NCBI GenBank assembly: GCA_934102355.1
Contig: CAKOSO010000003.1
Coordinates: 16,539-80,538, forward strand
Direction: 5' to 3'
DNA: 64,000 nucleotides
DNA from: an uncultured Bacilli bacterium
Lineage (GTDB): Bacteria > Bacillota_I > Bacilli_A > RF39 > UBA660
Shown here: positions 8,425-16,322 of the stretch, piece by piece
Layout of the letters: the number at the start of each line of letters is the position of its first letter
Numbering within the stretch: the first letter of the stretch is position 1
Notes under the pieces: generated by a model
Told to the model about the DNA's origin: nothing
Database searches by the model: none
The model's input: only the letters and a program-made list of their open reading frames with translations
Translations under genes and position numbers: made by a program

Positions 8425-8522
8425 GCGTGGTGAGACACCCGCACTGCTTTTTACGATTATGTGAAGAGTAGTATTCAACCAAAACCCCCTGAAGAGAGCA
8501 TTTAACCGTGCTCTCATTTTTT
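8425..8522 (+). ncRNA. Putative ~98-nt small RNA
   Basis: Between a consensus promoter and a terminator lies about 98 nt with no ORF. The 5' part can fold into a hairpin: GCG, a bulged T, GGTG, an AGA loop, then CACC and CGC. The middle is A/C-rich with an exposed CCCCC, and the 3' end is the terminator GAGAGCA/TGCTCTC plus T6. It lacks the SRP-RNA core, the tmRNA tag or tRNA-like ends, and other classes I can name. A C-rich single-stranded patch could pair with Shine-Dalgarno sequences, as some Gram-positive sRNAs do, but that is inference. Confidence 0.5.
8494..8522 (+). terminator. Rho-independent terminator of the putative small RNA
   Basis: Seven-bp stem GAGAGCA/TGCTCTC, eight-base loop, then A and six T. 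Confidence 0.85.
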
Positions 8523-8528
8523 GTGCCC

Positions 8529-8539
8529 ATTTTATAAGG
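8529..8539. other. Candidate left attachment-region core of the island
   Basis: ATTTTATAAGG, preceded by a CCCCTGAAGAGA...TCTCATTTTT terminator segment, recurs in a diverged context at 22075-22119, the other end of the accessory island. This is consistent with attL/attR flanks but the match is imperfect, so the call is tentative. Confidence 0.4.
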
Positions 8540-8570
8540 GTTTGCGAGGCATCGGTATTGTTAAAATAAT

Positions 8571-8590
8571 TTTAGGTACAATTTAGGTAC
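8571..8590 (+). repeat. Tandem TTTAGGTAC motifs, left island end
   Basis: Two copies of TTTAGGTAC at 8571-8579 and 8582-8590, 11 bp apart, one helical turn. The same nonamer occurs twice at the right end (21919-21927 and 21961-21969). They are candidate arm-type recombinase binding sites. Confidence 0.6.
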
Positions 8591-8633
8591 AAAAAAATTG
8601 AGTTTTAAAATAATTCATTGAAGAAAACTGCCG

Positions 8634-8708
8634 AAAGTGGCAAAAATCTTCAATGGATTTTTTAATTACTTTAGATCTCATTGATAAAAAGTGGCAAAAG
8701 TGGCAAAA
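8634..8708 (+). repeat. Three AAAGTGGCAAAA repeats
   Basis: Exact 12-mers at 8634-8645, 8688-8699 and 8697-8708, the last two overlapping. Copies one and three are followed by similar TTCAATG/CTCAATG and TTTTT stretches. The 8523-8760 interval holds no plausible gene; these repeats and the TTTAGGTAC pair are what it contains. They may be protein-binding sites for recombination or regulation. Confidence 0.6.
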
Positions 8709-8773
8709 ATTCTCAATGAAATTTTTGTAGTGATACGGACAATGTTGATTCCATTCGTATGATTGTAGTATTA

Positions 8774-8821
8774 TCATACCGCAAACGGTAGGATATATTT
8801 AATATAAAATCATGATATAAT
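8774..8821 (+). promoter_or_regulatory. Operator-like palindrome and promoter for the zinc-ribbon gene
   Basis: TACCG-CAAA-CGGTA is a compact inverted repeat around 8778-8791. A TATAAT -10 hexamer lies near 8816-8821, followed by AAGAGGAG before the ATG at 8842. A repressor site is plausible but unproven. Confidence 0.45.
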
Positions 8822-8841
8822 ATATCAAGAGGAGATTACTT

Positions 8842-9045
8842 ATGGAAAAGAAAAAAGAAATAATTTGTAATAAAATTAAATGTAAAAAATGTGGAGATAT
8901 CATAGAGTCAAAAAGTACTAATGATTATAAAAGATGTTCATGTGGAGTAGTAGCAATTGATGGAGGCAAGGATTACTTAAAAAGAATCGGTAACGAAGAA
9001 GACCACGAAGAATTATCTATAATTAAAAATGTATCATGTAAATGA
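8842..9045 (+). CDS. Small zinc-ribbon protein, DUF7695-like
   Basis: 67 residues with two metal-binding pairs: CKKCG (about 14-18) and CSC (about 33-35) inside KSTNDYKRCSCG, followed by IDGGKDYLKRIG. This arrangement matches a small family (DUF7695-like, from memory) often seen in phages and mobile elements. AAGAGGAG precedes the ATG. Role unknown. It is the first protein gene of the island. Confidence 0.75.
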   Translation: MEKKKEIICNKIKCKKCGDIIESKSTNDYKRCSCGVVAIDGGKDYLKRIGNEEDHEELSIIKNVSCK

Positions 9046-9188
9046 TTTTGCATATAATATTAAAGAAATGCTTGATTTTTTGAAAAAAACAAGGTATTAT
9101 ATACATCAAAATTACAAAAAAATCAAAAAAAATGTTTTTTTGAGAAAAAATGTATGTTATAATTAACATAGAATAAGGAGGATGAAAA

Positions 9189-10325
9189 ATGAAACTATTA
9201 AGAGTTGTTGCCAACAATTTTAAGTTGTGCGAAGAAAATTTTACAATATCTTTTGTACCAACTGGAAATAAAACTGCAGCTGATAAGGAATTTGAATTAC
9301 AAGAAATAGCTGATGATTTATATGTTTTCAGTACATTAGGTATAATAGGAAAGAATGCATCCGGAAAAACTACAGTAGTAGAACTATTATCAATAATATA
9401 TGATATTTTCTCTAATTATAGAATTAATAGTTCAAAGAATATTTTTAAATTCATTGATAAATCATTGAATTTAGATATTACTTTTTATCATGAAGGAGCA
9501 ATTTATAGATATTTAACAGATCTATATAAAAATGCAAATTCAGTGGATAATACATCTGTCTTCTTTAAAAACGAAAAACTATATAAAAGAGAATACAAGA
9601 AAGCACATGTAAGAGAATTATTTAATTATGAAAAATTTGAAGAAGTAAAACCAGAAGTAAAACTACCAGAAGATACCTCAATGATATATTCATTATTAAA
9701 AGATATTTCATTAAGAGGAATATATTGCTCAAGCGATGATTATATTTATAGAGATTATGCTCAAGCATTCAATGTATATAAACTTTTAGATAATAATTTA
9801 AAAGTTATCACTTCATTATTAAAAATTTTTGATGAACATTTAGATAATATAAAAATGATAAATGAAAATAAATATAGAATCATTTATACAAATGGAACTA
9901 CTAAAGAAGTATCAAACTCTGAACTATATGAAATATTATCAAGTGGTACAACAAAAGGATTTGGTTTATTCACATTTGTAGTATATTCATTAAGAACAGG
10001 ATCAGATTTAATAATTGATGAAATTGAAAATCACTTCCATAAGACATTAGTTGAAAACTTGGTTAATCTTTATAAAGATAAATCAGTTAATAAAAAGAAT
10101 GCAACATTAATATTTACTACTCATTATTGTGAAATACTTGATTTATTTAGTAGAAGCGATAATATCTATATAAGTAAATATGATGATGCAATTAAATTAG
10201 AAAATATGCATACAAATTATAAATTCAGATCAGAATTGTCTAAGAGTAATAAATTTTATAGTAATGAATTCAATACAAATGTAAGTTATGATGCATTAAT
10301 GGATTTCAAAAAGGAATTAATGTAA
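9189..10325 (+). CDS. AAA/ABC-type ATPase, OLD-like (AAA_15/AAA_21 family)
   Basis: 378 residues of an SMC/ABC-like ATPase. Walker A is GKNASGKT (54-61), an ABC-signature-like SSGTTKG lies at 251-257, and Walker B is LIIDE (274-278) with the downstream NHFH of this family. A late TTHYCEILD is the switch-His region. There is no TOPRIM or nuclease domain on the same chain. The next gene overlaps by one base (TAATG), so the two are translationally coupled and probably form a complex. Such ATPases with a separate small effector are typical of anti-phage modules (compare OLD, PARIS, AbiL). AGGAGG supports the start. The defence role is inferred from architecture and island location. Confidence 0.88.
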   Translation: MKLLRVVANNFKLCEENFTISFVPTGNKTAADKEFELQEIADDLYVFSTLGIIGKNASGKTTVVELLSIIYDIFSNYRINSSKNIFKFIDKSLNLDITFYHEGAIYRYLTDLYKNANSVDNTSVFFKNEKLYKREYKKAHVRELFNYEKFEEVKPEVKLPEDTSMIYSLLKDISLRGIYCSSDDYIYRDYAQAFNVYKLLDNNLKVITSLLKIFDEHLDNIKMINENKYRIIYTNGTTKEVSNSELYEILSSGTTKGFGLFTFVVYSLRTGSDLIIDEIENHFHKTLVENLVNLYKDKSVNKKNATLIFTTHYCEILDLFSRSDNIYISKYDDAIKLENMHTNYKFRSELSKSNKFYSNEFNTNVSYDALMDFKKELM

Positions 10326-10873
10326 TGAGAATACTATTAATGTGTGAAGGTCAAAATGAGGAAGTGCTATTAAATAGCTTATTAGATGCTGATGCTCTTT
10401 GTTTTACAAGAGATGATTTAATAGGCCGTAGGCCATATCCAATTAGACAATTAAGTAATCCAACAATTAAATCTGAATTAAAACATTATGGCTTACCAGT
10501 AAAAATATATAGAGTAGGCGATAAGCAAAATGATAAATTATCTATTCCTAAAGATTTGAAAGGTATTGTATCAAGCAGAGAAATATATAAATATTGTACA
10601 AAGCCAGAATTAGAAATGCTTTTAATATTAAATGAGAGTTTCGAAAAAGAATATGAAAAAGTAAAAAGTTTTCAATCACCAAAAACGTTTGCTAAGAAAA
10701 ACATTAGATATAATGGAAAGAAATATGATCAATCATCTGAATTTTTAGAAGAATACTATGGAGGCTCTAATGTTAAAAATCTAATTGATAATATAAAAAA
10801 ATATAAAACATATAAACGACAACATGATAGAGATGAATTGTATTTAGCGGATATATTGAAAAGTGATAAATAG
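10325..10873 (+). CDS. Small TOPRIM/RloB-like partner of the ATPase
   Basis: 182 residues. MRILLMCEGQNEE puts a Glu (E8) where TOPRIM or RloB/DUF4276 proteins have their first metal ligand. VGDKQND (about 64-70) supplies acidic residues, and TKPELEMLLI resembles the PxxExWLL element of RloB-like proteins. The C-terminal half is Lys-rich, ending ELYLADILKSDK. Its start overlaps the ATPase stop. The nuclease assignment rests on a few motif positions. It could instead be a non-catalytic regulator. Confidence 0.6.
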   Translation: MRILLMCEGQNEEVLLNSLLDADALCFTRDDLIGRRPYPIRQLSNPTIKSELKHYGLPVKIYRVGDKQNDKLSIPKDLKGIVSSREIYKYCTKPELEMLLILNESFEKEYEKVKSFQSPKTFAKKNIRYNGKKYDQSSEFLEEYYGGSNVKNLIDNIKKYKTYKRQHDRDELYLADILKSDK

Positions 10874-10909
10874 TAAATATTTTTCACTTTTTTTGAGAGG
10901 AGTATAAAT

Positions 10910-12163
10910 ATGGGATCTATAATTACTTTAGGAATAAAAAAATTTGAAATTGATTGGGGAAAAAACTTTTCTTTTAATAACCATTCAAAATTATATACAA
11001 AAAAAGATTTTGAATCTAAAGCGAAGTATTACTACGTATCAGATGAAGATAAACTTATTGTTGAAGAAAAAGAGGGAGCAAGTTCTAAACTAAAAAATGT
11101 AAAAGAAAGACTAAATTTGCTTGGCTATAATATGTATAATTTGAAAAACATGTATGATGTAGGGCTTAAAGATTATATTTATTACAATGGAGATGTTTGT
11201 GTATTAAGTTATGAGGATTTTTACGAGTTCATTATAAGTTTAGATTTGAAAAAGATAGATATAACTAAGGTTATTATTCATTCAGAGTATGATGTGGATG
11301 ATGGATTTGATATGGGAGAATATTTTTCTAAGTGTATATCTAAAGATAAAGAAATAAGCACAAGATTAAAAAACATAATTAAAAAAGTGAGTTCTCCAGA
11401 TTTTATTATTGGAGATTATTTTGAGGCAATTGATCCCTATGTGACATTAAGAATCTTAGCAGAAAATAAAAAAAATTTAGATTATGATGTGGAGTGGCGT
11501 TATGCAGATGTAGTAGAAGGTGGATGGGTAAGAAAAAAAGAACTATATGAGGGATTAAATAATAGTGATAGAATAACTATCGTTACTGAGGGAAGTACAG
11601 ATTCATTTATTCTAAAAAAAACAATTTCTGAGTTATATCCAAACATATCTGACTTTTTTACATTCATTGATATGAAGGAAAACTATCCATTTACTGGAGT
11701 TGGAAATCTGTGTAACTTTTGCCAAGGATTAGATAAAATAAATGTAATTAATAATATAATGGTTATTTTTGATAATGATACAGCAGGGCTTATTTCATTC
11801 GAAAAAGCAATAAAAAATTGTAAATCAAAAAATATTTGTATTACTCATTTACCAAACTTGGATGATTATAAACGAATTAAAGCATGTGGACCTAACGGAG
11901 AGATTTATTGTGATATTAATGGTAAAGCTGTTGCTATTGAATGTTTTTTGGATTTTAAGTCGGTTAGTTTTGATCCATGTATAAGGTGGTCTACTTTCTA
12001 TGAGAATGTTAATAAATATCAGGGTTCTTTAATTAATAAAGATGCATATACAAAAGAATTTAAGAAAGCAAAACTTACAAATAATAGTTATGATATTAAA
12101 AAATTATTATTTTTAATTGATTATTTAATAGATGAATTTCAAAAAACGACAATAAAAAAATAG
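10910..12163 (+). CDS. HEPN/TOPRIM-associated defence-type protein with TOPRIM domain
   Basis: 417 residues. The N terminus, MGSIITLGIKKFEIDWGKN then NNHSKLY, matches from memory the N-terminal domain named HEPN/Toprim-associated. A TOPRIM domain follows: catalytic Glu in ITIVTEGSTDS (E227) and the DxD motif in VIFDND (D288, D290), then a Lys-rich helical C terminus. TOPRIM domains cut or rejoin nucleic acid with Mg2+. The family is linked to bacterial conflict systems. AGAGGAGT precedes the ATG. It lies 36 bp after the ATPase pair and converges on the integrase. Confidence 0.75.
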   Translation: MGSIITLGIKKFEIDWGKNFSFNNHSKLYTKKDFESKAKYYYVSDEDKLIVEEKEGASSKLKNVKERLNLLGYNMYNLKNMYDVGLKDYIYYNGDVCVLSYEDFYEFIISLDLKKIDITKVIIHSEYDVDDGFDMGEYFSKCISKDKEISTRLKNIIKKVSSPDFIIGDYFEAIDPYVTLRILAENKKNLDYDVEWRYADVVEGGWVRKKELYEGLNNSDRITIVTEGSTDSFILKKTISELYPNISDFFTFIDMKENYPFTGVGNLCNFCQGLDKINVINNIMVIFDNDTAGLISFEKAIKNCKSKNICITHLPNLDDYKRIKACGPNGEIYCDINGKAVAIECFLDFKSVSFDPCIRWSTFYENVNKYQGSLINKDAYTKEFKKAKLTNNSYDIKKLLFLIDYLIDEFQKTTIKK

Positions 12164-12164
12164 C

Positions 12165-13022
12165 TTAGTCATCTTCTAAGCTATCTATAACAGAAACAAC
12201 AGAGTCGAGGGCAGTACTAAACATATGTGAATATGTATTTAGTGTTTCCTCGATTTTTGTATGTCCTAAATATTTGGCAACCAATGTAACATTAGCACCA
12301 TTGTTAATAAGTAACGATGCACATGAATGTCTAAAATCATGAATCCTAATAACCTTTAAACCAGCAAGATTTGCTAGCTTAGTTCTTCTAAGGTATATAT
12401 TAGAATCAGCTATAGGTTTAGCATCAGATACAACAAAGAAATCATCATTAAATCCATAGTAATCTTTTTTATTCTGCTCATAAAGCATTTTAAGGTCATT
12501 TAACAAGACTTTAGTAATAGGTACTATTCTTCTACTATCTCTTGTCTTAGTATCCGAGAATTCAAACTTTACACGGTTATTTCTTTGTGTTATTTGTTTA
12601 TTAACTGATAATACTTTTTTATCAAAATAAATATCTTTCCAAGTAAGGCCTTTTAATTCTCCTTTACGAAGCCCACAATAATATAGTATTTCAAATACAC
12701 ATTTCCATCTTAAGTCTTCTTCATTAGAAATAAATTTTTTAAATTCGTCATAAGTATAATAAGCCATTTCTTTTCTGCGCTCATTAGGATCTTGGAACTT
12801 TGTCATTTTATTATACACTGCTTGAAAGTTCAAATTATGCCATTTAACACCAAAGTTTAATATAGATTTAAGAAATTTATAAATATCATTTTTATATCTA
12901 AGAGATATATTAAGTTTATTTATTTCTCGTTTCCATTGCTCAAATTGCATAATATTAAAATCTTTTAATTTAACAGTAAAGAAGCATTCTATAAACTTTT
13001 CTTTATTATCATAATCATACAT
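12165..13022 (-). CDS. Tyrosine recombinase (phage-type integrase), N-terminally truncated
   Basis: Catalyses site-specific DNA integration or excision. All catalytic residues are present in the 285-aa frame: R119 (CGLRKGE), K159 (DTKT), H228 and R231 (HDFRH), H254 (LGH) and Y264 (NTYSH). Relatives are about 370-400 residues. The arm-binding domain and part of the core-binding domain are missing. Upstream of the ATG there is no ribosome binding site, and an in-frame TAA lies eight codons before it. It is probably a remnant that cannot mobilise the island alone, or one needing a split N-terminal part. Confidence 0.85.
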   Translation of the reverse strand: MYDYDNKEKFIECFFTVKLKDFNIMQFEQWKREINKLNISLRYKNDIYKFLKSILNFGVKWHNLNFQAVYNKMTKFQDPNERRKEMAYYTYDEFKKFISNEEDLRWKCVFEILYYCGLRKGELKGLTWKDIYFDKKVLSVNKQITQRNNRVKFEFSDTKTRDSRRIVPITKVLLNDLKMLYEQNKKDYYGFNDDFFVVSDAKPIADSNIYLRRTKLANLAGLKVIRIHDFRHSCASLLINNGANVTLVAKYLGHTKIEETLNTYSHMFSTALDSVVSVIDSLEDD

Positions 13023-13048
13023 AGTAATGACAGGAAATATTTAGAGTA

Positions 13049-13414
13049 ATGTATAGATCATGTTCAGTTTGCGGTAGAATACATCCTGAAGATAAAATGT
13101 GTAAAAGAGTATATAAGAAGAATACTAAAGAAAGTCAATTTAGAAATACTAATGCTTGGATAAAGAAAAGAAATCAAATAAAGAAAAGAGATAGGTATTT
13201 ATGCCGGTTATGTTTAAAAGATAATATATATGATAACTTACAAGTATACCATATCATACCATTAGCAAAAGATTATAATAAAAAGCTTGATAGTGATAAT
13301 TTAATTACATTATGTAGAATGCATCATGAACAAGCAGAAAAAGGAATAATATCAAAAGAAGAATTATATGAATTATTAGAGGTCCCCAGGAGGGTAGGTA
13401 ATCCCAAAATATAA
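13049..13414 (+). CDS. HNH endonuclease, phage packaging type
   Basis: 121 residues. Cys pairs C5/C8 and C52/C55 bind zinc. The HNH core is H68 (VYHIIPL), N84 (DNLITLC) and H92/H93 (MHHEQ). Small HNH proteins of this type are normally encoded next to phage terminase genes and assist genome packaging. No terminase is found here, so it is probably a prophage leftover. The start has only a weak SD (AGGAAA). It diverges from the truncated integrase with 26 bp between them. Confidence 0.85.
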   Translation: MYRSCSVCGRIHPEDKMCKRVYKKNTKESQFRNTNAWIKKRNQIKKRDRYLCRLCLKDNIYDNLQVYHIIPLAKDYNKKLDSDNLITLCRMHHEQAEKGIISKEELYELLEVPRRVGNPKI

Positions 13415-13504
13415 TTTTTTCCACACCCACAGCCCACCTACATTTACACAAACTTAAATATTCCGTGAGTTTTTTGGAAAACAAAAAGAGTATTAGGGCA
13501 AAAA

Positions 13505-13831
13505 CTAATGCTCAATTTTTTTAAAATCTAATGGATCTTCACTAATAATTTCTAAAGAATACTTCATTCTTAATAACTTAATTACCTCAGCTTTAATACT
13601 TTCATAATCTTCATCATCACTAACATTAAAAGTATCTTTAGCTGAATTATAATGTTGGTAAAATGTTGCTTCCCACATAGCATTCCCACTAAAAGAACTA
13701 GCTATATAGAAAGCAATTACTTCTGGCAAAACATACGTAATAATATATTCATCAAAATTCTTATAAAAAGGATCTATAACCTTTTCACATTCCTCATCAC
13801 TTATATCTTCATCAGTACTTGGTCGAATCAT
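13505..13831 (-). CDS. Acidic hypothetical protein
   Basis: 108 residues, acidic, predicted helical, with no membrane segment. It starts MIRPSTDEDISDEECEKVID. TACGGAGGT precedes the ATG on the minus strand, so it is likely expressed. No family recognised. It lies on the opposite strand to the flanking genes inside the island. Confidence 0.6.
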   Translation of the reverse strand: MIRPSTDEDISDEECEKVIDPFYKNFDEYIITYVLPEVIAFYIASSFSGNAMWEATFYQHYNSAKDTFNVSDDEDYESIKAEVIKLLRMKYSLEIISEDPLDFKKIEH

Positions 13832-13999
13832 AAATATACCTCCGTAGTATTAAACACTCTAAATTTGAAAAAATACAACAATTTATCTCATAAAATGCAT
13901 TTTTTTTAGGAAAAAAAGAATTTATATGTTATAATTATACATGAATAGTACTTTTTAAAATAGATATCGGGAGTATTGTAAGAAAGAGGCAGATTAAAA

Positions 14000-14716
14000 A
14001 TGAAAGACATTGATAAGCAAATCAGTGAAATTGACACTAAATTAGCGGAACTTGAAAAAGAAGAAACAAGTTATGAAGAACGACCAAAAAGAACGCAAAT
14101 AGATCAAACAAAAGAAGCTATTGAAACTATTAGAGAATGTGTTAACGAAGTTTTAGAAATTGATGATCTTAAAGCAAGCAGAGAAGCAAATCAAAAACTT
14201 CACGATAATAGAATGTTAACTATTGTTTCTTGGTTTAATTATTTAAAAAGAGAAAAACAAGATACAAAAGAATTTGAAGAAGCAAAAGATTTAGTTTTGA
14301 GCATTGGTAATAAACATCAAAGACTTGCTGAATGGTGTGAAGATTTAGTAAATAGACCATTACCTGAGCCACCAGTTTCATTATGGTGTGCTGAATTAAA
14401 TGTTGATAAAACAAATGAATTTATTATTGAAGATGGAGCCAAAATTGTAGTTGATTCTGAAAAAGCAAAACAGATTATTGATACTGAATGGCTAATTGGA
14501 ACAAAAGAATATAATGATTTAAAATTTGAATATAAAGTAATTGTTAATGAAAAGGAATATGATTGTTTATATCATATAGTTAATTATATTCCTAAATGTG
14601 AACGCCCAGAAGATTGCCCTTATATAGTTTCATTAACAGATTGGGAAAAGAATTCCAACGGCGAAAGAGTATTAAATTTTAATATTTTAGAGCTTGGACC
14701 AATTATAAAGAAATAA
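14000..14716 (+). CDS. Hypothetical protein with N-terminal coiled coil
   Basis: 238 residues. Residues 1-60 are heptad-rich (ISEIDTKLAELEKEE), then a helical middle, a Pro-rich hinge (RPLPEPPVSLWC), and a beta-rich C-terminal part with four Cys. AGAGG lies nine bases before the ATG, and a TATAAT near 13929 may be its promoter. First gene of a three-gene run (14000-16248) with short gaps and one terminator. Unrecognised. Confidence 0.65.
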   Translation: MKDIDKQISEIDTKLAELEKEETSYEERPKRTQIDQTKEAIETIRECVNEVLEIDDLKASREANQKLHDNRMLTIVSWFNYLKREKQDTKEFEEAKDLVLSIGNKHQRLAEWCEDLVNRPLPEPPVSLWCAELNVDKTNEFIIEDGAKIVVDSEKAKQIIDTEWLIGTKEYNDLKFEYKVIVNEKEYDCLYHIVNYIPKCERPEDCPYIVSLTDWEKNSNGERVLNFNILELGPIIKK

Positions 14717-14735
14717 AAATACAACGGAGGTATTT

Positions 14736-15272
14736 ATGGATCAAATAGAAGAAAAAGAAATAGAAATTAGCAAAGAGTTTGACTATTCAAACTCTGTTCC
14801 AGAAATTGAACTCATTTTATTTTTAGCCCAATATTGCGAATCTTACTACAGACAATTAGTAAAAATGTGTGAGGAAGATGAAGAAAGAAATTCAAAACTG
14901 AAGTATGAATATAAAGATTTTCAATATAAAAAATCATATAATGCAAAATATGAAGTTGCTATAAGAGAAAAAGGTGGTAGCTTTCCAGGTTTGTCATGTA
15001 AAACTTATGAGTCACTTGTTGAATCAACTAATGCAGGACACTTAAATAATGTTGAAAGTGTTACTATCACATTAGATTTATCCTTTAGAAGAGGAAAAGA
15101 TATGAATACAAAAGAACATGAAAATCTATTCAGAATAACCTTTAAACCATATGATATTGTATTTATTCGCAAATCAAATTATGTAGATCAAAATATGGAT
15201 GAAATTGAAAATGTAATTAATGCAATCATGAAAAAGTTTAGAAAACAAAATACAATATTCTGTACCAAATGA
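14736..15272 (+). CDS. Hypothetical soluble protein
   Basis: 178 residues with no signal or membrane helix. The middle contains a predicted beta segment VESVTITLDLSFRRG, followed by FRITFKPYDIVFIRKSN. GGAGGT sits before the ATG. Its central part (strands, then a fixed-spacing basic patch) resembles the N-terminal half of the next protein (MDVHYTLSYTVITPEP), so the two may share a fold. Function unknown. Confidence 0.6.
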   Translation: MDQIEEKEIEISKEFDYSNSVPEIELILFLAQYCESYYRQLVKMCEEDEERNSKLKYEYKDFQYKKSYNAKYEVAIREKGGSFPGLSCKTYESLVESTNAGHLNNVESVTITLDLSFRRGKDMNTKEHENLFRITFKPYDIVFIRKSNYVDQNMDEIENVINAIMKKFRKQNTIFCTK

Positions 15273-15303
15273 TAAATTATTAGCAATAGGGAGGCAATAA
15301 AAG

Positions 15304-16248
15304 ATGTATAATGATACAATTAAAGCTGAAAATAAAATAATCAGTAGTGATGATTTAACACAAATATTTCAATTAATGGGTGAAACATTAAAAAAATATC
15401 TTAAAATTTCACAACAAGAAGAAATGAGAAACAGAATGCTTGATATACCTTATCAAAATTATACTTTTAAAGATGAAGGAAGCAAGATGAAAGTTGCTGT
15501 CGATTTTTATGATAACACTAATATTACCTTTGATAATTTCGATAGTTTTATGGGAATATTTTATAGCAGAGTTGATGAGATAAAAACCATGGATGTACAT
15601 TATACATTAAGCTATACAGTTATTACACCTGAACCAAATAGAAGTAGAAATTTCTATTCACAATCAATTCAAATGCATATTAGTGAAAACAAGTTAAACA
15701 TTACATTAAATTTAAAAAGTGAAGACCCTAAACTTGATGATATATATAATCTTATAAAAAATAAAATTCTAAATGCACCACAAAAATACGATGAAGTAAT
15801 TAGAAAAAAAAGTAAAATTATAAATACAGTATCTTTTGGTGTTGGATTAATACCAGGAATGATTATAGCTGCTTTACTACTATTCATCCCAGTTGTTAAT
15901 AATATATTTTTTAAAGGTTACGTAGTATATCCAATTGTTGCATTGCTTCTAGCATATATAATAGGTAATATAATATCTTCATCTAAATTGGATAAGTATT
16001 ATAATCCAATAATGCCTAGTAAAAAATATGCTGGTTATGACACTACTAATTATAAAAGTATTTATAAAGATGATATAGATTCATTTGTTGGAACAAGTGA
16101 AATATTGATAGGTAAAAAAGTTAATAATTTAGAAAATCGTAGAATGATTAGAACAGAATACGAAAAATATAAAGCTCTTATTCCAAAAGAATTAATTGCG
16201 TTATTAATTGCTACTGTAATTGTTATAATTATTGGATTCTTTATATAA
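15304..16248 (+). CDS. Hypothetical membrane protein with soluble N-terminal domain
   Basis: 314 residues: a soluble N-terminal domain (1-165), two close helices (about 178-197 and 207-222), a hydrophilic loop (225-290), and a last helix at the extreme C terminus (LIALLIATVIVIIIGFFI). GGGAGG precedes the ATG. The pattern, a sensor-like domain tied to the membrane and encoded behind two soluble unknowns, is seen in membrane-effector immunity modules. No family match can be made from sequence alone, so that link is speculative. Confidence 0.65.
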   Translation: MYNDTIKAENKIISSDDLTQIFQLMGETLKKYLKISQQEEMRNRMLDIPYQNYTFKDEGSKMKVAVDFYDNTNITFDNFDSFMGIFYSRVDEIKTMDVHYTLSYTVITPEPNRSRNFYSQSIQMHISENKLNITLNLKSEDPKLDDIYNLIKNKILNAPQKYDEVIRKKSKIINTVSFGVGLIPGMIIAALLLFIPVVNNIFFKGYVVYPIVALLLAYIIGNIISSSKLDKYYNPIMPSKKYAGYDTTNYKSIYKDDIDSFVGTSEILIGKKVNNLENRRMIRTEYEKYKALIPKELIALLIATVIVIIIGFFI

Positions 16249-16255
16249 GTATTTG

Positions 16256-16292
16256 AAGATTATAGTAATGTATAGTTGCTATAATCTTTTTT
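16256..16292 (+). terminator. Rho-independent terminator ending the 14.0-16.2 kb unit
   Basis: Ten-bp stem AAGATTATAG/CTATAATCTT followed by a T-run. Confidence 0.85.
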
Positions 16293-16322
16293 CTTTATAT
16301 GATAAAAACGGAGGGTATTTTA

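Noticed and set aside
8425..8522. SRP RNA or tmRNA at the promoter-terminator segment
   Set aside because: No GGTCAGG...GGAAGCAGCC core, no tag ORF, and no tRNA-like ends.
8583..8777. Minus-strand 64-residue frame in the left island end
   Set aside because: Its repeated HFCHFLSM peptides are only the translation of the AAAGTGGCAAAA repeats; no ribosome binding site.
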